The notes under the pieces were generated by a model. The model saw only the letters and a list, made by a program, of their open reading frames with translations. It had not been told where the DNA came from and ran no database searches. A stretch of DNA of 64,000 nt, taken from NCBI GenBank assembly GCA_024867545.1, contig JANFNE010000005.1:868001-932000 (forward strand), read 5' to 3'. Position numbers and translations under genes: made by a program. Positions 24,120-35,816 of this stretch are shown one piece after another; positions within the stretch are counted from its first letter, which is position 1, and every line of letters starts with the position of its first letter. Source of the stretch: Phytopythium helicoides (taxonomy: Eukaryota > Oomycota > Peronosporomycetes > Pythiales > Pythiaceae).

Positions 24120-26248
24120 ATGGCGACGCCCTCCGCGCCGCCCGCCAAGCAGCCGACGTGGTACCCGCCGGCGCCCATGTCGTCGCTGATCGAGTACTGG
24201 GAGAAGCACTACCCGCTGCGGCTTTATAACAGCATGACGCGCTCCAAGACGGCGTTCGTGCCCATGCAGGGCAAGCGCGTGCTCTGGTACATGTGCGGGC
24301 CCACGGTCTACGACCAGACGCACTTGGGCCACGGCCGCACCTACACGTGCTTCGACTACGTGCGCCGCATCCTTGAGGACTACTTTGGCTTCGAGGTCGA
24401 GCTCGTCATGAACATCACCGACATCGACGACAAGATCATCCTGCGCGCCGCCGAGAACGGCTGGGAGCAGGCCCACCCCGGACAGCAACTGCCCGCCAAC
24501 AAGGACGAGCGCGCCAAGCTCGTCATGGACTGGGCCGCGCAGCAGCCCGCCGAGGACAACATGCGCCGCACGCGAGAGCTCTCGGCCTACTGGGAAAAGT
24601 CCTTCCTAGAGGACATGGCCGCGCTCAACATCAAGACGCCCACGGTGCTCACGCGCGTCAGCGAGTACGTGCCCGAGATCATCGAGTTTGTCGAGGGAAT
24701 CATCAAGAACGGATACGCCTACGAGAGCAACGGCTCGGTCTACTTCGACACGGTCGCCTTCGGCAAGTCCAAGGGCAAGGCCTACGGCAAGCTGCTGCCG
24801 GAGAACGTCGGCCAGTCCGAGCTGCTCGCCGAGGGCGAGGGTGCGCTTTCCGTTGGCCAGAGCGACAAGCGCAGTGCAAGCGACTTTGCGCTCTGGAAAA
24901 AGTCCAAGAAGGGCGAGCCATTCTGGGCTTCTCCCTGGGGCGAGGGCCGTCCGGGCTGGCACATTGAGTGCTCGGCCATGGCGAGCGACACGCTCAAGCA
25001 CATTGCCAATGGCCAGATCGACATCCACTCGGGCGGCATCGACCTTCGCTTCCCGCACCACGACAATGAGATCGCGCAGTCTGAGGCTTACTTTGACTTC
25101 TCGCAGTGGGTCAACTACTTCGTGCACACTGGCCACCTGAACATCGAGGGCCTCAAGATGTCCAAGAGCCTCAAGAACTTTGTCAAGATCCAGGAGGCGC
25201 TCATGGACAACACGAGCCGCCAGCTCCGCTTCCTTTTCCTGCTCCACAAGTACAACACGCCGATGGACTACAACGACAACTCGATGGACGAGGCCGTGGT
25301 CGTCGACCGCTTCTTCAGCGAGTTTTTCCAGAACGTCAAGGTCAAGCTCCGCGACCTTGGTGTTGACAAGACGCAGAAGTGGACCGATGTTGAGAAGAAG
25401 CTCAACACGGCACTGATCGAGTGCAAGGAGAAGGTGCACATTGCGCTTGCCGATGACCTGAACACCCCCGCCGCCATCTTCCACCTGCAGCAGCTTGCGA
25501 AGGAAGTCAACCGCTACATGGCGAGCGAGAAGGAGCAGGCGTCCATGATCATTCGCTCCGCGGCCGAGTACATTACGCGCATCTTGACCGTCTTTGGTCT
25601 TGTGACCTCGTCGACCGATCTTGGCTTCCCGCTCTCGTCTGGCGAGGGTGCCGACCAGGAGACGGTGCTGGCACCGGTGCTCGACATCTTTGCCCAGTTC
25701 CGCGATGAGATTCGCGAGGCTGCTCGCTCCGGAGCTGGCGGTGATGGCAAGGAGCTTGCTAACGCCATTCTTCGTATCTGCGACGTTGTCCGCGACGAGA
25801 AGCTGCCTTACGCCGGCGTGCGTCTCGAGGACCGCACGACGGGCAACGCAATCTGGAAGCTTGCCAACAAGGACGAGCTGATCGAAGAGATGGAGAAGAA
25901 GGCGCTAGAGAAGCAGAAGAAGGAGGAGCAAAAGCGTCTGCGTCTGGAGGAGGATGCTCGCAAGAAGGCGGAGCTCGAGGCCAAGGCCAAGATTCCTCCG
26001 TCCGAGATGTTCCTCGGCGAGAAGGACAAGTACTCCAAGTTTGATGACAGCGTACGTTCCTCACTCTGAAAGGCGATGGTGGTGCTGGTTGACTTGTAGA
26101 AAGTAACGGACATATGCTCTGCACAACACAACAGGGACTCCCGACGCATGACGCCGCGGGTGAGCCGCTGAGCAAGGGGCAGCTCAAGAAGCTGGCCAAG
26201 GAGCAGGCCAAGCAGAAAACGCTGTACGAGAAGTACAACCAGAGCTAA
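24120..26248 (+). CDS. CARS: cysteinyl-tRNA synthetase, eukaryotic cytosolic type
   Basis: Class I synthetase that charges tRNA-Cys with cysteine. Exons 24120-26052 and 26135-26248, 682 aa; the intron has a GTACGT donor and the join is phase 0. The zinc ligand Cys and HIGH signature appear as MCGPTVYDQTHLGHGR. HSGGIDLRFPHHDNE gives the zinc-site histidines and the HHDNE block. KMSKS appears as LKMSKSLKNFV. The C-terminal part is lysine-rich and helical (EKKALEKQKKEEQKRLRLEE), then ends KQKTLYEKYNQS, as in eukaryotic cytosolic forms. No organelle targeting peptide is visible. Confidence 0.95.
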
Positions 26249-26657
26249 AGCTCTCTGCAACATTAGGGGTCGAGTGCAACCTCTGAAGCGCTATAGGATG
26301 GCTCAGTAGCTGAAGCGAGTTGACTGCTCGCTCTGCATGACGTAGGTAAAACCTTCCTGGTCAAGGTTGGTGGTGGTGTCCTCGTGCACCCTGTTGATGG
26401 ATTTTCGCGCGTTTTTATTGGTTCAAATGCCTAATGTAGTGGTCTTTGATTGGCTGAAAATAAATCGTGGTGTGTGGCGATGACAAGGGGGAAACAAAAG
26501 CGAGTCAAGGCAGTCAACTGTAGGTGCGTCTCATGGGGCTGCTGCTGCGGCTCGCGGCGTCGACTGTGCAGCTTTAGATGCGCCAACTGACACCTCTGTG
26601 CGTCCCCCTCCTCCTCCTCCGTCTTCCAGTCCCAAAAGCAGCGAAATCCGTGCGGAA
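26249..26657. other. spacer CysRS / eL6, nothing seen
   Basis: About 410 bp between two co-directional genes. It contains the CysRS 3' flank and the eL6 promoter. The frame is open upstream of the eL6 ATG but lacks an ATG start. Confidence 0.45.
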
Positions 26658-27601
26658 ATGACGGCGCAGCAGCAGCAGAAGCGCCAGAACGTCGAGCTGG
26701 CGCGCGGTATCAACGCCATCTCGGCTAACGGCCTCGCGCGCACCAACGGGCAGCGCGCGCCGCCCAAGTCCGCGGCGTCCGACAGCAAGAAGCCGACCGA
26801 GGCGGCCGAGTTCTCGACGCGCAAGTGGTACCCGGCCGACTTCATCCCCAAGAAGCTGGCGTCGGCCAAGACGGCGCGCAACAGCAAGAAGACGGCCAAG
26901 CTGCGCAAGTCCATCACGCCTGGCACGGTGCTCATCCTGCTGTCCGGACGCTTCCGTGGCAAGCGCGTCGTGTTCCTCAAGCAGCTGCCGTCGGGCACGC
27001 TGCTCGTCACGGGGCCGTACAAGGTCAACGGCGTGCCGCTGCGCCGCGTCAACCAGGCGTATGTCATCGCGACGTCGACCAAGGTGGACCTCACGGACGT
27101 CGCGCTCCCCGAAATCGACGACTCGTACTTTGCCAAGGACAAGGCTGGCGGCAAGCGCGGCAAGGAGGCTGCGTTCTTCGCCCAGGACGCGACTGAGGTA
27201 CGTCGCTATTGCTTTGGCCCTTGCTGTGATCGGTGGAGTATGGTGGTTGTTCGGGGTCGTTGTGCCTATATTGCCTCCTCCCGCTGCATTCATGCAGTGT
27301 GATGGCAGTGCGGTCCGGCAGCCCCGACTGCTTCCTATGAGCGCTTGGGATCGCTCCTCGTTCCATAAGTTCCTATCTGCGGAAAAGCTTATACGCTTTT
27401 TCGTCCCGGGCGCGTTGTGTGTCCCGCATGTTGTTTGGTAATATTCAGGGCTCGGCTGTCAGCGAGAAGCGGAAGCAGGACCAGAAGGCGGTGGACGCAG
27501 CGCTCATGAAGAAGATCAGCGGCGACCAGTATCTGACTGCGTACCTGAACGCCAAGTTCTCGCTCACCAAGAACGACCGCGTGCACGAGCTGCGGTTCTG
27601 A
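26658..27601 (+). CDS. RPL6: 60S ribosomal protein L6 (eL6)
   Basis: Structural protein of the large cytosolic ribosomal subunit. Exons 26658-27197 and 27449-27601, 230 aa, with a 251-nt intron that is long for this window. The ATG at 26658 is the first in frame (MTAQQQQKRQNVELARG). Diagnostic stretches are STRKWYPADFIPKKL, SITPGTVLILLSGRFRGKRV and KVNGVPLRRVNQAYVIAT, with a C-terminus KNDRVHELRF. The N-terminal extension is rich in Q, A and K, as usual for eL6. Frame intact. Confidence 0.95.
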
Positions 27602-27737
27602 GCCAGCAGTGGCTTGGAGCCTAGAAGTAGTGTTGGTGGGCGAGCGTCGGTAGCGTAATATCAGCGTCGAGGTGCGCAAACTGTTGCGTGGTCATTGCAA
27701 CAAGGTCAGCAGTACATACACTTCAGTGAATGACGAC

Positions 27738-28637
27738 CTAGTCTTGTCTTGCTCTTTCTCGTAAGCTCTTGCGTCTCTCACGAAGAGCGTGTCGTGCCCA
27801 CTGGAGCTCCAGCAGGATCTCCTTCTTGGAGTGGGTGGCGAGCACTTCGTCCACCGATAGGCGCGCGCCGCTGGTCACGACAATCGAGGTTTCGCAGCCC
27901 AATGCGGACGAATCGGCAGTCCGTCCTGGCTGCTTGGTCTCCGCGTCCATTGCGTGTCCATGCTCATCTGAATGCAAGCGAGTCAAGTGACGGCTAGAGT
28001 CGGGGCTGCTCGCACGTGCATCGTCTCTGGCGGTTAATAAAGCTCCCGAGTCGTGCTTGCTCGCGTCGCCGGCGTCGCTCAATTTCCCAGGCGACAACCT
28101 GCCTCGTGTGCTGCTGTCGTTGTTGTTGTTGCTGCTGCTGCTGGGCGAACCGAGGCCAGAGCCTGCTCCCCCACTGGTACTGTTTCGAGACGATGGCGAG
28201 ACGGGGGCGGCGTCATCTGCAGTTGCACTGAAGCCATCTCCCTTCTCACGAGGAATCTCGACGGCATCATCCAGCGCACAATCCTCTCCTAAAGTATCCT
28301 CTCGCGGGGGTGGGAAGGCGTGGATGACGCCAAACACGCTGTCCCGGATCCTCGGCAGGTGCAGCCGCCTATTCCGGCCGCCGTCCTGCAGCCACTCGAC
28401 GTGGCCCGCCGCCACCCCCGCCAGCGCCGCCGAGGCGCCGACCTCCCGCTGGATCTCGGCCGCCAGCGCCTCGACCTGCGCGCGCACGGCCCACACGACG
28501 CGGCGGCGCGCGCGCCAGCCCCGGAACGCGCGCTGCGTCGCGTCAGCGCGGCGTTAGACCCGAGGACGACGATGGGAGGAGGCGCCGCCGCCCACCTGGA
28601 TCGCCGCCGCGTGGCGCCGCCGCTCGTCGCTCGCCAT
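27738..28637 (-). CDS. IQ-motif (calmodulin-binding) protein, function unknown
   Basis: Exon 1 28637-28596 and exon 2 28532-27738, 278 aa. Splicing joins RHAAAIQ to RAFRGWRARRRVVWAVRAQ, which creates a good IQ motif (IQxxxRGxxxR pattern), so calmodulin binding is likely. The middle is low complexity and Ser/Asn/Asp-rich, with a run of asparagines. The C-terminus is helical and basic (LQWARHALRERRKSLRERA). No catalytic domain is visible. The gene is divergent from the PFK-2 homologue and convergent with eL6, with 136 bp between stops. Confidence 0.7.
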
Positions 28638-29145
28638 GGCCGCCGGCCGGTATCTACAGTACGGGAGAGAGCGAGCGCGCCGACCTGCGCCGCCACCGGC
28701 CTGTTGGCGCAGAGGCGACGCGCGCAGGAAAGACACGCCGCGCGGGCGTCACGACGCGCTTCCTCCGAGCGGCAGCATAGGGTCCATGGCTTAGAAACGC
28801 CGCGGACGAGGGGGGATCTAACGGCTCTCCGCGTCCGCGCGGAAGCGCGGCTTCGAATCCCGTTCAAAGTGCATTGATGACGGTTCGGCTGGGACATGAA
28901 CGCACCCCTCACGCGACGCGGCGTGTCTACCGTTTCTAACCAGGTCGCGGCGGCGTCAACGCCAAAGCTGAAGAAGAAGCGAGCAGCCGAGGAAGCCGCC
29001 GGCGCCGCCGTCAAACGCGCCGCCCGCCCGCCGCCAGCGCCGCTCACAACCGAAAAGCGCTGCTCCCCCGGCGCCCGCGGAGTAATCAGCAGCCAGTAAT
29101 CCGTCAAACGCGCGCGCCAGTCCCCGCGCCAGTCCAAGATCGCCC
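28638..29145. other. bidirectional spacer, IQ protein / PFK-2
   Basis: About 510 bp. A 67-codon ATG-started frame at 28896-29099 (+) is rich in Ala, Pro and Lys and lacks domain signal. It could at most be an upstream open reading frame of the PFK-2 gene. Confidence 0.4.
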
Positions 29146-30952
29146 ATGGTCAAGGTGGAGGTGCCCTCCGGCTGGGGGCTCGCCCTGGCGCTCGCGCTAG
29201 GGCTGCAGGCCGTCTACTACCACGAGACGCTGATAGAGGCCGTGCGCGACGTGCGCAAGCGCGTGCTCGTGTGGCGCACCATGCACCGGCGCTTCACCTC
29301 GCACCGCCTGCGCCGCCTCAACTCGCTCGGAGACGCGCGCACGTCGCAGTTCATGTGGAAGAAGAGCAACGGCGCACTCAGCGACGACAGCGACAGCAGC
29401 GGAGACGAGAGCAGCGGGAGCTCCAGTGGACGCTCCAGCGGCGCAGACGCCACCGACGGACTCATGACCTCGCAGAAGAAGCTCGTGCTCGTCATGGTCG
29501 GCCTCCCCGCGCGCGGAAAGAGCTTCGTCGTGCACAAGGCCACGCGCTACATCGAGTGGCTCGGATTCCCCACGCGCATGTTCAACGTCGGCAACCTGCG
29601 CCGCCAGCTCGGCAAGGCCGGCGAGGACGCCGCCTTCTTCAGCGCAGACAACCAGGACGCCACCCAGCTGCGCGAGGAGATGGCCATGGAGGTGCTCGAC
29701 GATCTCATCGACTGGCTCGAGCACAAGGGACACGTCGCCATCTTCGACGCCACCAACACCACCAAGCTGCGTCGGTACGGACATTCGGTCAGCTCAAGCA
29801 GCGGCCTATGTACACTAACTCGATCGCTTCTATTCCCCGAACCCACAGGAAGCACATTTTGGAAAAGGTCAAGTCGCACACAAATATCCGCGTCATGTTT
29901 GTCGAGAGCATTTGCGACAATGAGCAGCTTCTCGAGATGAACTACCGCAGGTACGGTTTTTAAGAGAGAAGGCACTTCATTCGTGGGCGTGAATCTAATG
30001 TTGTCAATCTTGCCGTGGTATAGAAAGCTCATGAACGACGACTACCGCGGCGTGGACCCGGAGAAGGCTCTCTCAGATTTTCGACAGCGCGTGGCCGAGT
30101 ACGAAAAGGTTTACCAAACGGTTGAAGATAGCGAAGATGACGGCAATGCGTGCTATGTCAAAGTGTACAACGTACGTTCACGTCCTCGTAAGGTTTTCTG
30201 CAGTGTGACCTATGTTCTGACACCAAATCGGGACGTGCAGGCGGGCGAAAAGATCCAAGCGCGGTTCTGCCAGGGCTTCCTTCAGTCCCACATTGTCTCG
30301 CTCATGCAAAATATCCACCTCTTCCCACGGCGAATCTGGCTGGTCCAGCCAGGTCCGAGCGTGACGAGTGTGAACGGCATCTTGGGTCTCGATACAGAGC
30401 TTGCACCTGAGGGCCATCAAGTTGCTCGTGCGATTCGACGCTTCCTCGAGCAGCAGGAAGTGGAGCGGCCGATGGAAGTCTGGACAAGTCCGATGAAGCG
30501 CTGCCGCGAGACAGTCAGCTACCTGGAGAGCCCCCAGATCAAGCGCATTGTGTGCACAACACTTCTAAACGAGCTTGGTGGAGGAGACTTTGAGGGTCTC
30601 ACATACAAGGAGATTGAGCGCTTTTACCCAAAGCACTATGCGGCACGCATCAAGGACAAGCTTCGATACCGGTACCCCGGTGTCGGCGGCGAGAGCTACG
30701 TTGATGTCATCAGCCGACTGCGCTCGCTCATTGTCGAGTTTGAGCGCAAGAAGCGCGATGTGCTCGGTTATCTGCAGCGAGTCGATCCAGCGCTGCCTAA
30801 TGGGATACTTTGCTGGCTGCCAGGCTGCAAAGGTCCCGTACCTCGAGGCTTACGAGAACACAGTGATTGAGCTCAATCCTCACCGTGACGGATGTGACAT
30901 CAAGCTCATCCCGCTCAAGTTCATCAAGGACGATGGTGAAGACAGTTCGTGA
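29146..30952 (+). CDS. 6-phosphofructo-2-kinase / fructose-2,6-bisphosphatase-like, phosphatase residues lost
   Basis: Family role: synthesis (N-lobe) and breakdown (C-lobe) of the glycolytic regulator fructose-2,6-bisphosphate. Exons 29146-29774, 29849-29950, 30024-30171 and 30241-30952, about 529 aa. The kinase lobe looks functional: Walker A VMVGLPARGKSFVV, then FNVGNLRRQ and IFDATNTTKLRR. In the phosphatase lobe the LxRHGES box reads WLVQPGPSV and the second His (VxCHQ) reads VICSES, so both catalytic histidines are missing. The conserved Glu (LLNELGGG) remains. The N-terminus has a hydrophobic stretch (GWGLALALALGLQAVYY), then a Ser/Asp-rich linker. One extra G near 30765 breaks the frame within the phosphatase lobe. 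Confidence 0.88.
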
Positions 30953-31343
30953 GAATTTCGAGTGATTCGTGGTCAGTGTGTTGCCAACAAGTCTGGAAGG
31001 GCCTCCCTCTAGTCCACTACGGAAAGGCGACGAGCGATATCTTATTGTAACGCTCTGTAGTTCGCTGTCGTCGCCGTATGAAAAAAAAATGGACAGACGG
31101 GAATGCAAAAGACTTCAAACATCATTGACCATCTCTCTCTTTCTCACTGCGTTGAACTGTTCTTTGTGTTTCTGCATGTTGCGAGTGCGCCCCGGTCTCA
31201 CAATGAGGTCAACACCCAAGCTTTCATATCGGTAGCATCGCTCTTGCAACCTTCTTCATGTCATCGCAAGAATAGTTTTCTACTATTAGCGGCTTGATTT
31301 GTGTCACTGTGGCTTTCTTGAACATCAGGCTCCCATCCATGCA
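30953..31343. other. spacer PFK-2 / kinesin, nothing seen
   Basis: About 390 bp, AT-richer than its neighbours. It contains the kinesin upstream region. No gene is supported. Confidence 0.45.
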
Positions 31344-33980
31344 ATGGCAGAGCAAGAGGAGCGAATTCGTGTAGCTGTACGAGTCCGGCCAGTTGCTTCG
31401 GCAAATGATGCTGGTGGCGAGTCTGCCAAGGAGGTCATCACCGTCCTTCCAGAACAGCCAGATACCGTATTCGTGTACACAGATTCGGCAAGACAGCAAG
31501 CAGCTACGTTTCGATGCGAGACATTCTTGCCACCGACAGCATCGCAGCCTGATGTATTTGATCAGCTGCGTATCAATGAATTGGTTGAAGCGGCACTCGA
31601 CGGATTCCCAGTCACCATTTTTGCATATGGCCAGACTGGCGCCGGCAAGTCGTTCACGATATTCGGCAAAGAAGATGGTGCAAGTGCTGGTACAAACGGA
31701 CTTGTGAAGAAAAAGAAGCCAACAGGAAGCGTTCGGGACACCGACGGTCTCATGCCACGCACGGCTGCGCATCTCATGGAGGTGATATCCGCGCGCAAAG
31801 ATCAAGTGGAGTACACACTGCGTGTCACTTGCGTCGAAATCTACAACGAACAGGTGCGGGACGTATTCGACCCTCGCAAAGAATCATTGACAATTCGATC
31901 GTCCAAGCAACACGGCTTCTTTCTCGAAAATGCAACGGTGGTAGAATGCGCTTCAGCACCCGAAATTATTAAGGTGGTCAAAGCTGCTGCTGCTAACCGC
32001 GCACGTTCAAGTCACCTACTCAACGATTGTTCGAATCGCAGTCACTGCCTTATTACCATCTATATTGATGCGGTACCAGTCGATGGGGTCAATAACGATG
32101 CCCATGATGCACACGGGAAAACCAAAACGTACGGAAAGCTCACTATTGTTGACCTGGCCGGAAGTGAGCGCGTAGTCGACACTGGAGCGGCAGGCATACA
32201 GCTCCGCGAAACAGCGCACATCAACAAAAGTTTGTATTGTCTGAACAATGTTATTCAGGCGATGAACTCAAAAGTCAAGGGAAAGTTCGTTCCCTACCGT
32301 GACTCAAAGCTCACCATGGTAAGACATTTCTATTATGAGTTGTCTACTACAAGTACAATGCTAATCTTCGTACAATAATTAAAGCTTTTACTCGATAGTT
32401 TGGGAGGCAATAGCAAGACACTTATGATCGCGTGTGTCAACGGAGCGCCTCAGTTTGCGACTGAATCTGTTCGAACACTTGAGTTTGCGATGGGTGTTGC
32501 CAAAATCAAAAACCGGCCGGCTGCAGTGCTTAATCCTCATGTAAGTACGTGTTTCATTCCCGCTAACGATTCTGCATCTCATGACTTCTTCTGTTTGATT
32601 AACAGGAGAAGTTAATTTGCGCTCTTCGCGAGCAGATCCGGTTGCTCAAAATTGAAAACGAGATGCTTCGAGCTCGCACACCTGGATGTGAGTTTGAAAT
32701 AATAAGCATAGTCACGGAAGTATAACTCATACACTTAATTGCGAACAGATTTCGTGGAGCACGGCGATCCTGATGTTTTGTCGATGGATACAAGTAGAAC
32801 CGCGTCGAGCCGTCCTGACAGCGAGATTGAAGCTATTACGGCACGGTTTGATGCGTCGACAATGACAAACAAGGCGAGTGGATCAAGAATGGCAGTTGAG
32901 CAATACTCGACGAATCCAACAAGTCTATTCATCAGGAGAGAAGGAGGTCCACAAGGGTTTGTTCAAAAAGTAAGAATGCATCGGGCTGCCACAACGGAAG
33001 ACTCTACCAGGAAAAATAACCTCAAGCTGCTGTAAGTGAACAATCTAAAGGAAACATGTTTGAGCAAAAGAGCTAATTGGGTTGCTTGATTAACAGAAAG
33101 AGCAAGCAGCATCGACGTTCTCAAGACAACGCACATCGGAAACAATCGTACGTTTGAACCTGAGCTTGTTTTCTGATCTCAGCAATATTGAGCTAAGGAT
33201 TTGCTTACTGAACACTCAGAAGCAAGCATACCAAGCCGAAGAAGCGAGCCCCCGTTAGTGTTTCTGTCCCAGATTTCAGCTCACTTCCACCAGTATTTAA
33301 CAAGCTGGCACCTCCTCTAGAACGGTATGTTCTCCCACCTCCAACACCCCCAGCTGTAGTCGAGTCCACGTTTTCTCGGTCCGCCTCCCCACCACCTGGA
33401 TATGACGACCTATTTGGCATCGAAACCGTCCCAGTAGGTCCAACGCTTCAGTCCAGCCGCTCCACTGCGTCGATCAAACTGGAGGCATTGCCCCATACAC
33501 CTACCACCTCTCACAGGAGAGTGGTAGTTCATCCCGTGGTTGCGATGCAATCCAAGTCGCCCAACCAAGAATCTACACACGCAAATTTATCACCTGAAGA
33601 CCAGCTCCAGCAGCTACTTGCTCAAATCACAGGATCGACGCAACGTTCCAACCAAGTTGTCCCGCCTCACCGACCCGCAGTGCGATTGGTAAGTCATTCA
33701 TTGTGCGATTATGACTTCGGCATCTATGCTTACGCCTGACATTTTGGGTCCTGGTTGAAGCAAAAAGCAGCTGCTCCGCCGCCACGCACGCATCAGCCAA
33801 CGACCGGCAGGTGAGAAACGATGGTTCGATTCAATCGCGTGGCGAGCGGAATAGTCTGACCCATTCTGCTTCGTGCTTATCACATCAAATAGTGTTCAGG
33901 CAGGACCAGTATCTTCGCAGCATTGGGACGACGATCGAGCCCATGACCTGTTCCTCCAGCTCTGCAGTCTGCAAGGCTAA
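31344..33980 (+). CDS. kinesin-like motor protein
   Basis: Microtubule motor. Exons 31344-32318, 32385-32540, 32606-32687, 32749-33031, 33097-33147, 33220-33688, 33761-33810 and 33893-33980, 717 aa, frame intact throughout. The motor domain is N-terminal: EERIRVAVRVRPV, P-loop AYGQTGAGKSFTIFG, switch I NDCSNRSHC (usual form NxxSSRSH), switch II VDLAGSER, then HINKSLYCLNNVIQAM and FVPYRDSKLT. A short coiled coil follows the motor (LREQIRLLKIENEMLRA). The tail is low complexity, Pro/Ser-rich and basic, with no cargo domain recognised. Subfamily is not assigned. Introns after the motor are dense and short. Confidence 0.92.
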
Positions 33981-34681
33981 GCAGCGATAATGGCATTTAT
34001 CGCCTCCAACTTGGACATGATAGTGCTCATTCCTTCCATTCATTCATTCATTCATGTCGTGAGCATGTCGCTCTCGTTGAATCTAGCATAGATACGCCCC
34101 TGACTAACTGACTGACTGATGGCCATCCATGCACTCAAACAGCAAAAACTAATGGGTGAACTGGGAGCGCGGACTGCCTCATCCATGGAACGAGTCGACA
34201 ACATGTAGTCATCACTTTCATTTGGCCTGGCCTCTACCAATCGACAGTCCTGTCGACGGCCATCAGGATTCCTTGCGCTCGTGCTGACGGGCGGAAGCGT
34301 CCGAGGTCTTTCTTTCCGGTGCTGTATCACTCGCTCCTCCTACTCGTCTACTCTATTGCTTTCGCGTCCAAGCTCATCGTTGAAGTGCTTGCACCCAAAG
34401 TACCCATTGCCCGCCTGCCCACAGGTCTTTGTATCGGACAGCAAAATTTTGTGCGGCAACATGCAGAGGCTGTCTGTCTGCCTGCCTGCTTCAACCGCAC
34501 CATGGTATACCATGCCGAGCCGTACTGCTACGGGCGAGCTTGGCCGAGGCGAGTCGAAGTGCCATTCGCGAACTTTCCGTCGCCTGAACAACCACAACCA
34601 CCACCACCTCCTCAACCCGGAGGACCAACCAACCGAGAGAAGCTTCAAGCACCTCTACTACCGAAGACCTTCGCCCTCGCA
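33981..34681. other. spacer kinesin / CBEL-like
   Basis: About 700 bp. The reading frame of the next gene stays open upstream of its signal peptide, and an in-frame ATG at 34501 would add about 60 residues. That extension looks non-coding (Pro/Gln-rich). The ATTC repeat lies here. Confidence 0.4.
34036..34055. repeat. (ATTC)n tetranucleotide repeat
   Basis: About four to five CATT units in the kinesin 3' flank. Confidence 0.75.
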
Positions 34682-35816
34682 ATGCCGAGCCTGCTTCGTA
34701 TCGTGCCACTGGTCACGGTTCTGCTCCCGTTTGTGGCTGCGCAGAGCTGCCAGACCACCCTCGGCGGGAACTGTGGTGACTCGTCTCGTCCGCGAGACAA
34801 GAACTGCTGCACCGTCGGCTACTGCCAGCCGTGGAATAGCGGCTACTACCAGTGCCTCGACGTTCCTGCCAAGTGCCCTGTTCAGGAGACCGACATTGAC
34901 TACTATGGCAATGATCTCCAGACCATCTACGGCATTCAACCCTGGGACTGCTGTGAGAAGTGCTCGACCACGAGCGGCTGCGCTGCCTACACTTTCGTGA
35001 ATCAAAATCCAGACGGCAAGACGGCGTGCTACTTGAAGACGTCGGTGGCCGGCCGCGTGGAGAAGAAGGGCGCCGTGTCGGCTGCCTACAAGGACTATGT
35101 GGCACCCAACTGCACGACGGCGCTCTGGGGCCAGTGTGGCAGTGCCAAGGGCTCTAGTTGCTGCCCGAACAACGCCTACTGCCAGCCATGGAACACGGGC
35201 TACTACCAGTGCATTACGACTCCATCCAAGTGCCCTACGCAAGAGACCGACATTGACTACTTCGGCAACGACCTGCAGACCATCTACGGCATCCAGCCTG
35301 GTGACTGCTGTGAGAAGTGCTCGGCCACCGTCGGCTGCGCTGGTTACACGTTTGTGAACGAGAACCCAGACGGCAAGACGGCGTGCTACCTCAAGAAGTC
35401 GATTGCGGGTCGCGTGGCCAAGAAGGGCGCCGTCTCGGCTGCATACACCGGGCCCAGCACCAACGTGCACTGCCAAGGTCGGCGACGGCTGCGGCAACCT
35501 CAAGTCGGGCTCGACGTGCTGCCCCAGCGGCTCGTTCTGCCAGCCGTGGAACCAGTACTACTACCAGTGTGTGGCGAACCCGCCGGCTGCCAAGTGCCCG
35601 CAGATCCTTGTGGGTGTCGACTTCTACGGCGACGACCTCCGTACCGAGTACAACCTCGTTCCGGACTCGTGCTGCGACGCGTGCTACAAGGACGCCAACT
35701 GCAAGGCGTTCACGTACGTGAACGAGAACGCGGACGGCCGCAGCACGTGCTACCTCAAGAAGGGTCAGGGAACGCAGCAGGCCCTCGCCAAGGCCATCTC
35801 GGGCGTCAAGGCGTAA
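34682..35816 (+). CDS. CBEL-like secreted cellulose-binding wall protein (CBM1 + PAN/Apple, three modules)
   Basis: Extracellular wall-associated glycoprotein of the oomycete CBEL type, which attaches to cellulose. The ATG at 34682 gives a clear signal peptide (MPSLLRIVPLVTVLLPFVAA). Three tandem modules follow, each a CBM1-like Cys-rich part (CCTVGYCQPWNSGYYQC, CCPNNAYCQPWNTGYYQC, CCPSGSFCQPWNQYYYQC) and a PAN/Apple part (ETDIDYYGNDLQTIYG...CCEKC...AYTFVNQNPDGK). Modules 1 and 2 are nearly identical; module 3 is diverged. One extra base at about 35465 breaks the frame at the start of module 3. Without it the protein is 377 aa and ends AISGVKA. Confidence 0.9.

Noticed and set aside
24606..25484. 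292-codon open frame on the - strand
   Set aside because: Antisense of the cysteinyl-tRNA synthetase, whose motifs are all on the + strand.
26574..27293. 239-codon frame on the - strand
   Set aside because: Antisense of eL6; no family match.
28289..29137. 282-codon open frame on the - strand
   Set aside because: Out of frame with the spliced IQ-motif gene it overlaps; Arg/Ala-rich with no domain.
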